DNA of 64,000 nt. Source: Clostridium sp. CAG:914 (GTDB taxonomy: Bacteria > Bacillota_I > Bacilli_A > RF39 > UBA660). The stretch covers positions 1 to 64,000 of the forward strand of contig FR902129.1 in the NCBI GenBank assembly GCA_000437895.1. Direction: 5' to 3'. The position numbers and the translations under genes were made by a program. Positions 16,779 through 26,368 of the stretch are shown piece after piece; the stretch's first letter is position 1; each line of letters starts with the position of its first letter. The notes beneath the pieces were generated by a model that saw only the letters and a program-made list of their open reading frames with translations, searched no databases and was not told the DNA's origin.

Positions 16779-18971
16779 ATGTCATATATTAAAGGAACAA
16801 TATCTAAAATTATCTATAGAAATAATTCTAATGGATACACTGTAGGTTTAATAAAAATAAAAGAAAGCGATGAAGAAGTAGGGAAGATTGAAACTTTCAC
16901 AGGTGTGTTGCCAGAGTTTAATGAAAAAACAATCTATCAGTTAAACGGAACATTTACTACACATAATAAATATGGTTATCAATTTCAAGTCGATAGTTTT
17001 GAAATAGTATTACCTGAAAAAAAAGATGAATTGGTAGATTTCTTATCTAGTGATCTATTTCCAATCGGTGAAAAAACTGCCAAAAAAATAGTAGGATCTT
17101 TTGGAGAAGACACTATAGATGTAATTCTAAATAATAAAGAGAAACTATTAGAAATACCAAGATTAGGTATTGAAAGAATTAATAAAATTAATAATATTTT
17201 AAAAGAATATCAAAGTACCTCTAATATAGTTTTAGAATTAAATAGAATGGGATTTAATACCAAAGATTCATTAATGCTTTTAAATAAATATAAAGATAAA
17301 GTTATTCGTATTATTGATAATAATATTTATGATTTAATTGATAATATAAATTTAAATTTTAAAGAGATTGATACGATAGCAATAAACAACAAATATGATT
17401 TATATGATGAAAGAAGGATAGAAGCACTTATCATATACTTATTAAATGAAATAACTTTTGAACAAGGTGATACATATTCATTTTTTCAAGAAATATATAG
17501 TTATATTATAAAATACCTACCTGATTTAAAATCTGAAGACTTAGAATATTATTTGCTTAAATTAAGCAAGCAAAAAAGAGTTGTTATAAAAAAAGAAAAG
17601 TATTATTTAAAAGAATTATATGATGCAGAAGAATATATTGCAGATAGAATATATAGACTTAATAATATGGAAAGACGAAAATTACCAAAACTAAAAGAAA
17701 AGATAAAAGAATTAGAACAAAAAATAGGAATAACTTATGATGAATCACAAAAGAATGCCATTATAAATTCTTTAAATAATAACTTTACCATAACAACTGG
17801 AGGACCAGGAACAGGTAAAACTACTATTATCAAAGGAATAATCAGAATGCTTGTAGATACTTGTCATATTAGTCCCCAGAATATTGCACTATTGGCACCA
17901 ACAGGAAGAGCAAGTCGAAAACTCATAGAAGTATGTAATATACCTGCATATACAATACATAAATATCTAGGATGGGATAAAGATAACAATACATTTTCAC
18001 ATAATGAAATAAATGTATGCAAAGAAGAATATATAATCGTAGACGAGGCAAGTATGATAGATACAATGCTTATGTTTTCCTTATTAAAAGGAACAAGATT
18101 AGATTCTAAGTTTATTTTTATCGGTGATTATTACCAATTGCCTAGTGTATCACAAGGACAAGTACTTAAAGATATGATAGATAGTGAAGTATTAGATGTT
18201 ATTAAGCTTAATAATCTATATAGGCAAAAAGATGGCAATTATATTATTAACCTAGCTCATGAAATAAAAAATAAAGAATTATCTGATAATTTTCTTACAA
18301 AAAAAGAAGACTATAATTTTATTGAAGTTGATAACGACTACGTTTTAACTTCTATTAAAGATATAATCCTTAAAGCATTAGAAAAAGGCTATAGAGAAAA
18401 AGATATTCAAGTTCTAGCTCCTATGTATAAAAGTCAAAATGGAATAGATAATCTAAACAAGATGCTCCAAGAAATATTTAATCCAAAAAGTAATGATAAA
18501 AATGAACTAATTGTAGGTAATAAAATATATCGTGAAGGAGATAAGATATTGGAATTAGTAAATGATAGTGATAATTCTATATCTAATGGAGATTTAGGCT
18601 ATATCATAAATATTACTAATAAAGAAAAAAATGGCAATAAAAAAAATGAAATTATCGTAGATTTTGATGGAAACATAGTATCATTCTCGCCAGATAAATT
18701 TATCAATATTACACATGGCTATGCCATTAGTGTTCATAAAAGTCAAGGTGGAGAATTTAATATGGTAATTATACCTTTTGTTAATTCTTTCAAAAGAATG
18801 TTATATAATAAACTTATATATACTGCTGTTACTAGAGCCAAATCAAAACTAATTCTAATTGGATCTAGAGAAGCTTTCATATATGGAGTTAACAATGATT
18901 ATGTAAATAATAGAAAAACAACATTGAAAGAAATGCTAATAAAGAAATATGATTACCAAAGGAGTCAATAA
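16779..18971 (+). CDS. recD2: RecD2-type ATP-dependent DNA helicase (YrrC)
   Basis: 730 aa. SF1B 5'-3' helicase that works without RecBC in Firmicutes, in mismatch and replication-fork repair. The N-terminal OB-like and helix-hairpin-helix region (residues 1-200, with FPIGEKTAKKIVGSFG) distinguishes RecD2 from RecD. The helicase core shows Walker A TTGGPGTGKTTIIKG near residue 340, motif II VDEASMIDT, motif III FIGDYYQLPSVSQGQ, and near the C-terminus GYAISVHKSQGGEFNMV and YTAVTRAKSKL. Shine-Dalgarno GAAGGAGG. Its stop overlaps the start of the next gene by one base (TAATG), so they form an operon. Confidence 0.94.
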   Translation: MSYIKGTISKIIYRNNSNGYTVGLIKIKESDEEVGKIETFTGVLPEFNEKTIYQLNGTFTTHNKYGYQFQVDSFEIVLPEKKDELVDFLSSDLFPIGEKTAKKIVGSFGEDTIDVILNNKEKLLEIPRLGIERINKINNILKEYQSTSNIVLELNRMGFNTKDSLMLLNKYKDKVIRIIDNNIYDLIDNINLNFKEIDTIAINNKYDLYDERRIEALIIYLLNEITFEQGDTYSFFQEIYSYIIKYLPDLKSEDLEYYLLKLSKQKRVVIKKEKYYLKELYDAEEYIADRIYRLNNMERRKLPKLKEKIKELEQKIGITYDESQKNAIINSLNNNFTITTGGPGTGKTTIIKGIIRMLVDTCHISPQNIALLAPTGRASRKLIEVCNIPAYTIHKYLGWDKDNNTFSHNEINVCKEEYIIVDEASMIDTMLMFSLLKGTRLDSKFIFIGDYYQLPSVSQGQVLKDMIDSEVLDVIKLNNLYRQKDGNYIINLAHEIKNKELSDNFLTKKEDYNFIEVDNDYVLTSIKDIILKALEKGYREKDIQVLAPMYKSQNGIDNLNKMLQEIFNPKSNDKNELIVGNKIYREGDKILELVNDSDNSISNGDLGYIINITNKEKNGNKKNEIIVDFDGNIVSFSPDKFINITHGYAISVHKSQGGEFNMVIIPFVNSFKRMLYNKLIYTAVTRAKSKLILIGSREAFIYGVNNDYVNNRKTTLKEMLIKKYDYQRSQ

Positions 18972-20416
18972 TGGAAAGAATATTAGAATTATTAAATAAT
19001 TATATGAATAATGCTAAAATAAAATTAGATGAATTAGATAAAAATATTCAGTATAAAAATAAAATATTTGATTTGTTTAAATATATAAACTATTATGTTC
19101 ATATACTAAGAAAAGACACTACTAAAGCTTGCATGTATTTAGAGGAAAATATAGAGACTATAAAGTCTTTATTAAGCGAAATAGATAATAAATCAATAAA
19201 AGATATTATTAATAATATTATTGAATGTAATTATTTATTAGAAAAAGATGATGATAATTATTATAAAGAATATTATATTAATAATATAAAAGAATATCAT
19301 AAAATACTATTTGACATGATAAATGGTCTAAAATTATCTACAAATAGACAAAAGAAAGAACTTATTTATGAAAAATGTTATTATTATAAATTAAATATAA
19401 TTATTAATTCTATAAATAAAAAGAAAAAAATAGATATAAAATACCTTTATTTTCTTAAAAATATATTTAGCAATGATAAGCAATTAAAATCTAAAGATAT
19501 ACTAAGTTTAATAGAATTATTAGATAATAATGTTATAAATAATGAAACAGAAAATAGTGCTTACACCTACCAAGAACTTAAACAAATATTTTCCATAGAA
19601 GCACCAGAAGTAACTGATGATAAAAATTTGAATTTTTATTTGCAAGGATATAAAGAAAAATTAAAACAAGGTATAAGTGCTCCAGAAATCATTAATGAAA
19701 TAGAACAAGATAGTAATTTGACAGATGAAAATAAATTAACTATATATAAAAATATTATTAATTCATATTATCAAGAAATATTTATTATAAGAAGTCTTAT
19801 TACAGAAGACATAAATTTAATATTAAAAAAAGATAGTGAAGAATATCAAGATATTGCATCAGTGTTAAAAGAAGAATTAAATAGAATATTAACAGAATTA
19901 AAAATATTTGAAACAATGTTAAATAATCGCACAAAAGAACCAGTTAGTGAAGACTATAAAAAAATTGTTTTCTTCGTTGATGGTAATAACAAAAGTATAT
20001 TTATAAAAGAATTAGAACCTTTATTAAAAATATATAAAAATAAAGAAATATACAATGTATTAGATTCTTTTAATAGTTTTTTAAAAGGAGAAACTATTAT
20101 TGGGTTTGAACCATTTAATAATGGTTGTTTATCAGGATATGTAACAGGACTATGTAAATTTAAAAAAAATAAATTCAGAATAGTTATGTATAAATTAAAA
20201 GATAATAACTTTTTGATATTAGGAATATTCAAAAAACACGATCAAGTTGGTAGAGCAGATTATTCGAGATACTCTGACATGATAAAAAGAACTTCTAAAA
20301 AAGAAATGGAAAAATATCAAGAACACTTTGAAGAGTATTACCTAGAAGATAAAGAATTATTTGATAATATTTTATCAAATATACTAGAAGATTTATCATT
20401 TAAGAAAAAGAAATAA
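18971..20416 (+). CDS. Large helical hypothetical protein with possible RelE-like C-terminal domain
   Basis: 481 aa, not recognised. Residues 1-330 are almost wholly helical and very rich in Lys, Asn, Ile and Glu, with coiled-coil-like stretches (residues 1-100 and 225-320). Residues 340-450 look different: alternating strands with KKIVFFVDGNNKSIFIKELE, then NKFRIVMYKLKDNNFLILGIF followed by KKHDQ. That strand-Arg-strand-FxKK order is reminiscent of RelE/HigB-fold toxins, but no catalytic set can be confirmed. It is translationally coupled to recD2 and followed by a small membrane-type gene. A partner role with RecD2 is possible from context alone. Confidence 0.6.
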   Translation: MERILELLNNYMNNAKIKLDELDKNIQYKNKIFDLFKYINYYVHILRKDTTKACMYLEENIETIKSLLSEIDNKSIKDIINNIIECNYLLEKDDDNYYKEYYINNIKEYHKILFDMINGLKLSTNRQKKELIYEKCYYYKLNIIINSINKKKKIDIKYLYFLKNIFSNDKQLKSKDILSLIELLDNNVINNETENSAYTYQELKQIFSIEAPEVTDDKNLNFYLQGYKEKLKQGISAPEIINEIEQDSNLTDENKLTIYKNIINSYYQEIFIIRSLITEDINLILKKDSEEYQDIASVLKEELNRILTELKIFETMLNNRTKEPVSEDYKKIVFFVDGNNKSIFIKELEPLLKIYKNKEIYNVLDSFNSFLKGETIIGFEPFNNGCLSGYVTGLCKFKKNKFRIVMYKLKDNNFLILGIFKKHDQVGRADYSRYSDMIKRTSKKEMEKYQEHFEEYYLEDKELFDNILSNILEDLSFKKKK

Positions 20417-20463
20417 GTATATATTTCTCATAATTGTCAATAATATTATTGGGTGATTGATTA

Positions 20464-20616
20464 ATGAAAGTAAGAAGTGCCGTTTCTTTTATGGCTTTAG
20501 GAGCCGGTAGCGTATTAGCATACCAACAAGTAAAAAATGGAAACTTTGATAAAATGATGAAAAAGTTTAAAAAAGAAAAAAAGAGAGTCATTAAAGAAAT
20601 AGAAGATATGGATTAA
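20464..20616 (+). CDS. Small protein with N-terminal hydrophobic helix, 50 aa
   Basis: Residues 5-20 (SAVSFMALGAGSVLAY) form a short hydrophobic, glycine-containing segment, and the rest is a Lys/Glu-rich helix ending EIEDMD. This looks like a small single-span membrane protein with a charged cytoplasmic tail; YtxH-like proteins have such a layout, but no family can be assigned. Shine-Dalgarno-like GGGTGAT precedes the ATG. It is the last gene before a terminator in front of the ribosomal operon. Confidence 0.6.
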   Translation: MKVRSAVSFMALGAGSVLAYQQVKNGNFDKMMKKFKKEKKRVIKEIEDMD

Positions 20617-20646
20617 TACAAGTTTGACTAGCTTGTATTTTTTTTT
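20616..20646 (+). terminator. Terminator before the ribosomal operon
   Basis: ATACAAG (20616-20622) / CTTGTAT (20632-20638), loop of nine bases, then a run of T to 20646. It insulates the recD2 unit from the S10 promoter 35 bases further on. Confidence 0.8.
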
Positions 20647-20679
20647 GTTATAAAAAAGTAAAAAAAGTGAAAAAAAAGG

Positions 20680-20708
20680 TTGATTTTCATATAATTTTCT
20701 AGTATACT
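20680..20708 (+). promoter_or_regulatory. Promoter of the S10-spc-alpha operon
   Basis: TTGATT (20680-20685), 17-base spacer, TATACT (20703-20708). It is the only strong promoter visible upstream of the 14-kb ribosomal gene block. The region upstream is an A-rich tract (20651-20678) like an UP element. Confidence 0.75.
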
Positions 20709-20714
20709 TATGAA

Positions 20715-20840
20715 GTGTGTGGCTGGCTTAGATATGCAAAGTTGCTGATACGCCCGGTAGAGTTGTTTAAATAAAACTAGGTAATCAGGTAATTTGTAAG
20801 GAGCAAGTCTATACTAGATATAGGCGAAGGGAGGATAAAA
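20715..20840 (+). promoter_or_regulatory. Structured 5' leader of rpsJ (ribosomal protein leader candidate)
   Basis: About 125 bases of untranslated, comparatively GC-rich sequence. Visible pairings: GCAAA (20736-20740) with TTTGT (20793-20797), CTGATAC (20745-20751) with GTAATCAG (20781-20788, one bulge), an inner AGTT/AACT arm, and the hairpin CTATA (20809-20813) / TATAG (20819-20823) next to the Shine-Dalgarno. The conserved-looking GCTGATACGCCCGG segment suggests the Firmicutes S10/L4-type autoregulatory leader, by which a ribosomal protein represses its own operon. Class assignment is inferred. Confidence 0.6.
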
Positions 20841-20841
20841 A

Positions 20842-21153
20842 ATGTCAAGCACAAAGTTGAGAGTTAAACTTAAAGCTTATGAACACAGAACTTTAGATAA
20901 AGCGTGTGCTAAGATAGTAGATACTGTCAAAAGAACTGGCGGAGAAATAAGTGGACCAGTACCACTTCCAACAGAAATTCAAAAGTACACAATCTTAAGA
21001 GCAGTTCACAAGTACAAAGACTCAAGAGAGCAATTTGAGATGAGAACTCACAAAAGATTAATTGACATCAACAATCCAAGTAAGGAAACAATAGATGCAC
21101 TACAACATCTTGATTTACCTAGTGGAGTTGAAGTACAAATCAAAACAATGTAA
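20842..21153 (+). CDS. rpsJ: 30S ribosomal protein S10
   Basis: 103 aa, normal length. First gene of the operon, and also the transcription factor NusE. Seen: [20 protein letters not shown] at the start, the loop [29 protein letters not shown] and HKRLIDI before the C-terminal [11 protein letters not shown] strand. Shine-Dalgarno AGGGAGG lies in the structured leader, so access to it may be controlled by leader folding. Twelve bases separate it from rplC. Confidence 0.98.
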   Translation: MSSTKLRVKLKAYEHRTLDKACAKIVDTVKRTGGEISGPVPLPTEIQKYTILRAVHKYKDSREQFEMRTHKRLIDINNPSKETIDALQHLDLPSGVEVQIKTM

Positions 21154-21165
21154 TAGGAGGAAAAA

Positions 21166-21951
21166 ATGAAAGGAATCTTAGGTCGCAAGATCGGGATGAC
21201 TAGTGTGTTTGCTACAAACGGAAAAATTACACCAGTAACTGTAATTGAAGTTGAACCAAATGTTGTTAGCCAAATAAAGACTAAAGAAAAAGATGGTTAT
21301 GAAGCAATACAACTTGCAGCTTTTGATAAAAGAGAAAAGTTAAGTAACAAACCAGCAACTGGTCATCTAAAAAAAGCTAATACAACACCTAAGCGCTTCT
21401 TAAAAGAATTTAGAGGTGTTAATATTAGTGATTATCAACTAGGTCAAGTAATCGACGCTAGTATATTTACTGTAGGAGAAATGGTTGATGTAACCGGCAC
21501 TTCTAAAGGTAAAGGATTCCAAGGCGTTATTAAACGTTGGAATCAATCACGTGGACCAATGGGACACGGTAGCCAATATCATCGTGGTGTTGGATCATTA
21601 GGAACACTTCTTCCAATGAGAGTTATTCCAGGAAAGAAAATGCCTGGACATATGGGTCATGAAAAAGTCACTATCCAAAATCTAGAAGTTATCAATATAG
21701 ATTTAGAAAATAATGTTATCTTAATTAAAGGAAATGTTCCTGGACCAAAAAATTCATTAGTATTAATAAAATCTGCTGTTAAAAATAATGGTCGTATTAA
21801 CGAAGTTGATGAATTAGTTTGTTATTTAGCTGATGAAGTTCATGAAGAAATAACAGATGAAATGATCGAAGCAAATAATATTGATAATATTGACAGAGAA
21901 GAAACTAATGAAGATTCGTCATCACAAACAGACAACGAAGTAGCTGAATAG
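21166..21951 (+). CDS. rplC: 50S ribosomal protein L3 with acidic C-terminal tail
   Basis: 261 aa against a usual ~209. The core is clear: [15 protein letters not shown], the loop [13 protein letters not shown], the ribosomal centre motif [19 protein letters not shown] and [14 protein letters not shown]. After the core end (LVLIKSAVK) about 48 extra residues follow, strongly acidic with Asp, Glu, Asn, Ser and Thr and no basic residues in the last 40. This extension is unlikely to bind rRNA and should be disordered on the subunit surface. It is the main oddity of the operon's proteins. Confidence 0.97.
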   Translation: MKGILGRKIGMTSVFATNGKITPVTVIEVEPNVVSQIKTKEKDGYEAIQLAAFDKREKLSNKPATGHLKKANTTPKRFLKEFRGVNISDYQLGQVIDASIFTVGEMVDVTGTSKGKGFQGVIKRWNQSRGPMGHGSQYHRGVGSLGTLLPMRVIPGKKMPGHMGHEKVTIQNLEVINIDLENNVILIKGNVPGPKNSLVLIKSAVKNNGRINEVDELVCYLADEVHEEITDEMIEANNIDNIDREETNEDSSSQTDNEVAE

Positions 21952-21991
21952 CCTAAAGTAAATAAATATTGTGATGAAAGAGGAGGAAATA

Positions 21992-22624
21992 ATGTCTAAA
22001 TTAGATATACTTAATTTAAAAGGCGAAAAAGTCAAGGATACAAAATTAAATGATAACGTTTTTGGTATTGAACCAAATGATAGTGTAATATATGATGCTG
22101 TAGTTTTATATAACGCATCTCAAAGACAAGGTACTCATTCAACAAAGACAAGAAGTGAAGTATCTGGTGGTGGAAGAAAACCATGGAGACAAAAAGGAAC
22201 TGGTAACGCAAGACAAGGTAGTATCAGAGCTGTACAATGGCGTCATGGTGGAATAGCTCATGGACCAAAACCAAGAGATTATTCAAAGAAAATGAACAAA
22301 AAAGAAAGAAGATTAGCTTTAAAATCAGCTTTATCATATAAAGCTAAAGATAAAGATATAATCTTATTAGAAAATATTAGCATGGAAACTAATAAAACAA
22401 AAGATATGCTAAACATCTTAAATACCCTAAATATTGCAGATTATAAATTACTATTGATAGTTAATGAATTAACAGACAATGTATGTTTATCAGCAAGAAA
22501 CTTAGGAAATGTAAAAATAGTATTACCAACTGAAGTTAATACTTATGATGTAATGAATGCAGACAAATTAGTAATAACTATGGATGCATTACAAACTTTA
22601 GAGGAGGTGCTTACTCGTGAATAA
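21992..22624 (+). CDS. rplD: 50S ribosomal protein L4
   Basis: 210 aa from the ATG at 21992, chosen because AGGAGGAAAT stands right before it; an in-frame GTG 21 bases upstream would include the Shine-Dalgarno in the coding region. Seen: long RNA-binding loop with TRSEVSGGGRKPWRQKGTG and GSIRAVQWRHGG, then KMNKKERRLALKSAL. L4 can be the autogenous repressor of S10 operons. It overlaps rplW by eight bases. Confidence 0.97.
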   Translation: MSKLDILNLKGEKVKDTKLNDNVFGIEPNDSVIYDAVVLYNASQRQGTHSTKTRSEVSGGGRKPWRQKGTGNARQGSIRAVQWRHGGIAHGPKPRDYSKKMNKKERRLALKSALSYKAKDKDIILLENISMETNKTKDMLNILNTLNIADYKLLLIVNELTDNVCLSARNLGNVKIVLPTEVNTYDVMNADKLVITMDALQTLEEVLTRE

Positions 22625-22895
22625 GAAATATGATATTATTTATGCACCAATTATCACAGAAAAAACTGCTTCTTTAGCAAACGAAAATAAATATGCATTT
22701 AAGGTATCACCTAAAGCAAATAAAACAGAAATTAAACAAGCTATTGAAAGCATTTTTAAAGTAAAAGTTATGTCAATTACTACTTCTAACTCACATCCTA
22801 AGAAAAAAAGAGTCGGAAAATATACAGGTATGACTAACAAATATAAAAGAGCTATTGTTAAATTAGCTGAAGGACAATCAATTAATTTTGACTAG
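22617..22895 (+). CDS. rplW: 50S ribosomal protein L23
   Basis: 92 aa, starting at GTG (22617) preceded by GAGGAGGT and lying inside the end of rplD, so the two are coupled. Seen: [20 protein letters not shown], a long loop [19 protein letters not shown] and [13 protein letters not shown]23 lines the peptide exit site where trigger factor and SRP dock. Confidence 0.97.
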   Translation: MNKKYDIIYAPIITEKTASLANENKYAFKVSPKANKTEIKQAIESIFKVKVMSITTSNSHPKKKRVGKYTGMTNKYKRAIVKLAEGQSINFD

Positions 22896-22912
22896 AAAAA
22901 GGAGGAAATAAA

Positions 22913-23746
22913 ATGGCAATTAGAGTATACAAACCAATAACTAATGGTACAAGACAAAGAAGTGTCTTAAAAAGCGATGAAATTACTAAAACAACTCCTG
23001 AAAAAAGTCTAGTAGTTAAGTTAAATAAAACTGATGGTCGTAACAATCAAGGTAAAATAACTGTAAGACATCGTGGTGGAGGAGTTAAAAGAAAATATCG
23101 TCTTATTGACTTCAAAAGAAACAAAGATGGAATTCCAGCTTTAGTTGCAAGTATTGAATACGATCCAAACAGAAGTGCAAATATTGCTTTATTAAACTAT
23201 AAAGATGGAGAAAAGAAATACATCATTGCACCAAAAGGATTAGAAGTTGGTAATGTTGTAGAATCTGGTGAAATGGTAGATATCAAAGTTGGAAATGCAA
23301 TGCCAATTATGAATATACCTGTAGGTACTACAATTCACAATATAGAAATGAAACCTGGTAAAGGTGCACAAATAGCAAGAAGTGCCGGAGCAAGTGCTCA
23401 AATACTAGGTAGAGAAGACAAATATGTCTTAATTAGATTATCAAGTGGTGAAACAAGAAAAATTTTAGGAACTTGTAGAGCTACAATCGGAGTAGTAGGA
23501 AATGAAGATTATAACTTAGTAAAAATCGGTAAAGCCGGAAGAACAAGATATAAAGGAATCAGACCTACAGTTCGTGGTTCTGTTATGAACCCTAATGATC
23601 ACCCACATGGTGGTGGAGAAGGCCGTGCACCAATTGGTAGAAGTGGTCCAATGACACCTTGGGGAAAACCAGCACTTGGCTACAAGACAAGAAAGAACAA
23701 GAAACAATCAACAAAATATATTGTTACTCGTCGTAATGGAAAATAA
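22913..23746 (+). CDS. rplB: 50S ribosomal protein L2
   Basis: 277 aa, the normal length. Seen: [37 protein letters not shown], the central OB and SH3-like folds, and the peptidyl-transferase-near loop [21 protein letters not shown] with its essential His near residue 230. Shine-Dalgarno AAGGAGG. It is followed after 17 bases by rpsS. Confidence 0.98.
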   Translation: MAIRVYKPITNGTRQRSVLKSDEITKTTPEKSLVVKLNKTDGRNNQGKITVRHRGGGVKRKYRLIDFKRNKDGIPALVASIEYDPNRSANIALLNYKDGEKKYIIAPKGLEVGNVVESGEMVDIKVGNAMPIMNIPVGTTIHNIEMKPGKGAQIARSAGASAQILGREDKYVLIRLSSGETRKILGTCRATIGVVGNEDYNLVKIGKAGRTRYKGIRPTVRGSVMNPNDHPHGGGEGRAPIGRSGPMTPWGKPALGYKTRKNKKQSTKYIVTRRNGK

Positions 23747-23763
23747 GGAAAGGAAGATAATAA

Positions 23764-24033
23764 ATGGCAAGAAGCTTAAAAAAAGGACCATATGTCTTTG
23801 AAAGATTATTGAAAAAAGTAGAAAAACTTAATGAAACAGGAAAAAAAGAAGTTATTAAAACTTGGTCTCGTCGTTCTACTATCTATCCTGCTTTTATTGG
23901 ACATACATTTGCAGTACATAACGGAAAAGAATTTATTCCTGTATATGTTACTGAAGATATGGTAGGACATAAACTTGGAGAATTTGCTTTAACTCGTAAA
24001 TTCGGTGGACACGGCGCTAACAAAGTGAAATAG
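23764..24033 (+). CDS. rpsS: 30S ribosomal protein S19
   Basis: 89 aa. It reads [11 protein letters not shown] at the N-terminus, then [24 protein letters not shown] and [14 protein letters not shown], the complete family pattern. S19 sits on the 30S head with S13 near the A and P sites. Shine-Dalgarno AAGGAAG. Gap of 24 bases to rplV. Confidence 0.98.
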   Translation: MARSLKKGPYVFERLLKKVEKLNETGKKEVIKTWSRRSTIYPAFIGHTFAVHNGKEFIPVYVTEDMVGHKLGEFALTRKFGGHGANKVK

Positions 24034-24057
24034 TAACTTATAATAAGGAGGACTATA

Positions 24058-24408
24058 ATGAAAGATAAAGAAGCTAAAGCAGTAGCAAAAACAGTTAGAA
24101 TAGCTCCAAGAAAAACAAGATTAATAATTAATTTAATTAGAGGTAAAAAAGTAAGTGATGCATATGCAATCCTATACAATCAACCTCAAAAGGCAGCTAG
24201 AGTTATTGAAAAAGTTTTAAAATCTGCTACAAGCAATGCAGTAAATAATTTAAATTTAAAAGAAGAAAATCTTTTCGTTAAAGAATGCTATGTTGATGAA
24301 GGGTTAGTAATTAAAAGGGCTAAAATGGATTCAAGAGGTCATGTAGGAAGAAAAGATCATAAAACAAGTCACATTACAATAGTTGTAAGTGAAAATATAA
24401 CAGATTAA
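24058..24408 (+). CDS. rplV: 50S ribosomal protein L22
   Basis: 116 aa. Seen: AVAKTVRIAPRKTRLIINLIRG, YAILYNQPQKAARVIEKVLKSA and the exit-tunnel hairpin ending KRAKMDSRGHVGRKDHKTSHI, where other bacteria have PRARGRA; the hairpin tip is thus diverged (MDSRGHVGRKD), which lies in the macrolide-facing tunnel wall. Otherwise normal. Confidence 0.96.
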   Translation: MKDKEAKAVAKTVRIAPRKTRLIINLIRGKKVSDAYAILYNQPQKAARVIEKVLKSATSNAVNNLNLKEENLFVKECYVDEGLVIKRAKMDSRGHVGRKDHKTSHITIVVSENITD

Positions 24409-24424
24409 GTAAAGGAGGGTCTTA

Positions 24425-25096
24425 ATGGGACAAAAAGTTAGTCCAGTAGGACTTAGAGTAGGTATCAATAAAGACTGGGAATCAGTTTGGTATGCAAATA
24501 ATAAAGATTTTTCTAAGTATCTAAATAATGATGTTAAGATTCGTAAATTCTTATTTAAAAAATATAAGAGTGCAGGAATTAGTCAAATTATTATTGAAAG
24601 AAATTCAAAAAGAACAGAAGTATTTATTTATTCATCAAGACCAGGCTTAATTATTGGTCAAAGTGGTACTGAAATAGAAAAAGTAAAAAAAGAAGTATCT
24701 AAACTAGTTAATGAAAATATTCAAATTTCTGTCGTTGAAATTAAAAATCCTGATATGGTAGCACAATTAGTAGCAGACAGTATAGCACATGCTATTGAAA
24801 ATCGTGTATCATTCAGAGTGGCTCAAAAGAAAGCAATCAGAAACACAATGAAAGCTGGAGCAAAAGGTATCAAAACTTTAGTATCTGGTCGTTTAGGTGG
24901 AGCAGATATTGCTCGTGGAGAAGGTTATTCAGAAGGAACAATCCCATTACATACATTAAGAGCGAACATCGATTATGCTACATCAGAAGCTGACACTACA
25001 TATGGTAAAATTGGTGTTAAAGTTTGGATATACAAAGGAGAAATCCTAGAAGATAAAAAGGGAGGTAATTCTCATGTTGATGCCAAAAAGAACTAA
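24425..25096 (+). CDS. rpsC: 30S ribosomal protein S3
   Basis: 223 aa. Seen: [14 protein letters not shown] at the start, the KH domain with [21 protein letters not shown], the middle [23 protein letters not shown] and [15 protein letters not shown], and [10 protein letters not shown] near the end. Functions in mRNA entry and unwinding with S4 and S5. Its last 23 bases overlap rplP. Confidence 0.98.
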   Translation: MGQKVSPVGLRVGINKDWESVWYANNKDFSKYLNNDVKIRKFLFKKYKSAGISQIIIERNSKRTEVFIYSSRPGLIIGQSGTEIEKVKKEVSKLVNENIQISVVEIKNPDMVAQLVADSIAHAIENRVSFRVAQKKAIRNTMKAGAKGIKTLVSGRLGGADIARGEGYSEGTIPLHTLRANIDYATSEADTTYGKIGVKVWIYKGEILEDKKGGNSHVDAKKN

Positions 25097-25493
25097 ACAT
25101 AGAAAAACTTTCCGTATCAGATATGATGGAAAAGCAAAAGGTAATACAGAATTACATTTTGGTGAATATGGATTAATGGCAAAGGAAGGTGCTTGGATTA
25201 CAGCAAATCAAATCGAAGCAGCTCGTATAGCTATGACTAGATATATGAAAAGAGGAGGAAAAGTTTGGATCAATATTTTCCCTAACTTATCCTTAACTAA
25301 AAAACCTTTAGAAACAAGACAAGGTAAAGGTAAAGGTAATCCAGAAGTTTGGGTTGCAGTTGTAAAAGAAGGCAAAATTATGTTTGAAATAGCTGATGTA
25401 AGTGAAGAAGTTGCAAGAGAAGCTCTAAGACTTGCCTCACATAAATTACCTATTAAAACAAAATTTGTTAAGAAAGAAAGTGGTGAAAAATAA
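25074..25493 (+). CDS. rplP: 50S ribosomal protein L16
   Basis: 139 aa, starting [11 protein letters not shown] at 25074. An alternative ATG six bases later exists, but GGGAGG is best spaced for the first one and the family usually begins ML(M/L)PKR. Seen: [43 protein letters not shown] and [19 protein letters not shown]16 positions A-site tRNA. The start lies inside rpsC; the stop overlaps rpmC by TAATG. Confidence 0.97.
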   Translation: MLMPKRTKHRKTFRIRYDGKAKGNTELHFGEYGLMAKEGAWITANQIEAARIAMTRYMKRGGKVWINIFPNLSLTKKPLETRQGKGKGNPEVWVAVVKEGKIMFEIADVSEEVAREALRLASHKLPIKTKFVKKESGEK

Positions 25494-25693
25494 TGAAAGC
25501 TAATGAAATTAGAAAGTTATCCACTGAAGAAATTAATACAAAAATAAATGAGAGTAAAGAAGAATTATTCAATTTAAGAATGAAACAAGCAACAGGGTCT
25601 TTAGAAAAGCCATCAAGAATTAGAGAATTAAGAAAGCAAGTTGCTAGAATGAAAACTATTCTTAAAGAAAGAGAATTGGATGGTAAGGAGTAA
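25493..25693 (+). CDS. rpmC: 50S ribosomal protein L29
   Basis: 66 aa, two long helices with the family pattern [38 protein letters not shown] and [11 protein letters not shown]. Starts on the overlapping TAATG with rplP, with GTGAAAAATAATG context as translational coupling. Partner of L23 at the tunnel exit. Confidence 0.95.
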   Translation: MKANEIRKLSTEEINTKINESKEELFNLRMKQATGSLEKPSRIRELRKQVARMKTILKERELDGKE

Positions 25694-25697
25694 GAAT

Positions 25698-25958
25698 ATG
25701 CAAGAGAAAAAGAAACGTGAATTAATTGGTGTTGTCGTAAGTGATAAAGCAGACAAAACAATAACAGTTAAAGTTGAAACTTACAAAAAAGATCCATTAT
25801 ACAATAAAAGAGTTAAATATTCTAAAAAATATACAGCTCATGACGAAAATAATACTGCAAAAGTAGGAGATAAGGTTCGTCTAGTTGCAACTAGACCATT
25901 ATCAAAAACTAAAAGATACGAATTAGCTGAAATTATTGAGAAAGCTATTATCCTTTAG
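25698..25958 (+). CDS. rpsQ: 30S ribosomal protein S17
   Basis: 86 aa from the ATG at 25698, which follows TAAGGAG; an in-frame ATG at 25680 lies within rpmC and lacks a Shine-Dalgarno. Seen: [40 protein letters not shown] and [21 protein letters not shown]-fold primary 16S rRNA binder. Confidence 0.97.
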   Translation: MQEKKKRELIGVVVSDKADKTITVKVETYKKDPLYNKRVKYSKKYTAHDENNTAKVGDKVRLVATRPLSKTKRYELAEIIEKAIIL

Positions 25959-25978
25959 TTTGGAAGGAGGAAAAAAAT

Positions 25979-26347
25979 ATGGTACAACAAGAAACACGCT
26001 TAAAAGTTGCGGATAACTCAGGAGCTCGTGAACTATTAGTAATAAGAGTTCTTGGTGGAAGTAAAGTAAAAACAGCCAATATCGGTGATATCGTTGTTGG
26101 AACTGTAAAGAAAGCTACTCCTAATGGTAATATTAAAAAAGGTAAAGTTGTAAAAGCCGTAGTTGTTAGGAGTAAATTCGGAGTAAGAAGAGATGACGGA
26201 AGTTATATTAAATTTGATGATAATGCTTGCATTATAATTAAAGAAGATAAAACTCCTGTTGGAACTCGTGTTTTGGGTCCTGTGGCACGTGAACTTAGAG
26301 ATAAAGGATTTACAAAAATCGTAAGTTTGGCTAAAGAAGTGCTATAA
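25979..26347 (+). CDS. rplN: 50S ribosomal protein L14
   Basis: 122 aa, exact family length. It reads [28 protein letters not shown], then [34 protein letters not shown], and [28 protein letters not shown]. Shine-Dalgarno AAGGAGGAA. Lies at the subunit interface and contacts RsfS in other bacteria. Confidence 0.98.
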   Translation: MVQQETRLKVADNSGARELLVIRVLGGSKVKTANIGDIVVGTVKKATPNGNIKKGKVVKAVVVRSKFGVRRDDGSYIKFDDNACIIIKEDKTPVGTRVLGPVARELRDKGFTKIVSLAKEVL

Positions 26348-26368
26348 GCCTATTAAAAGGAGGATAAC

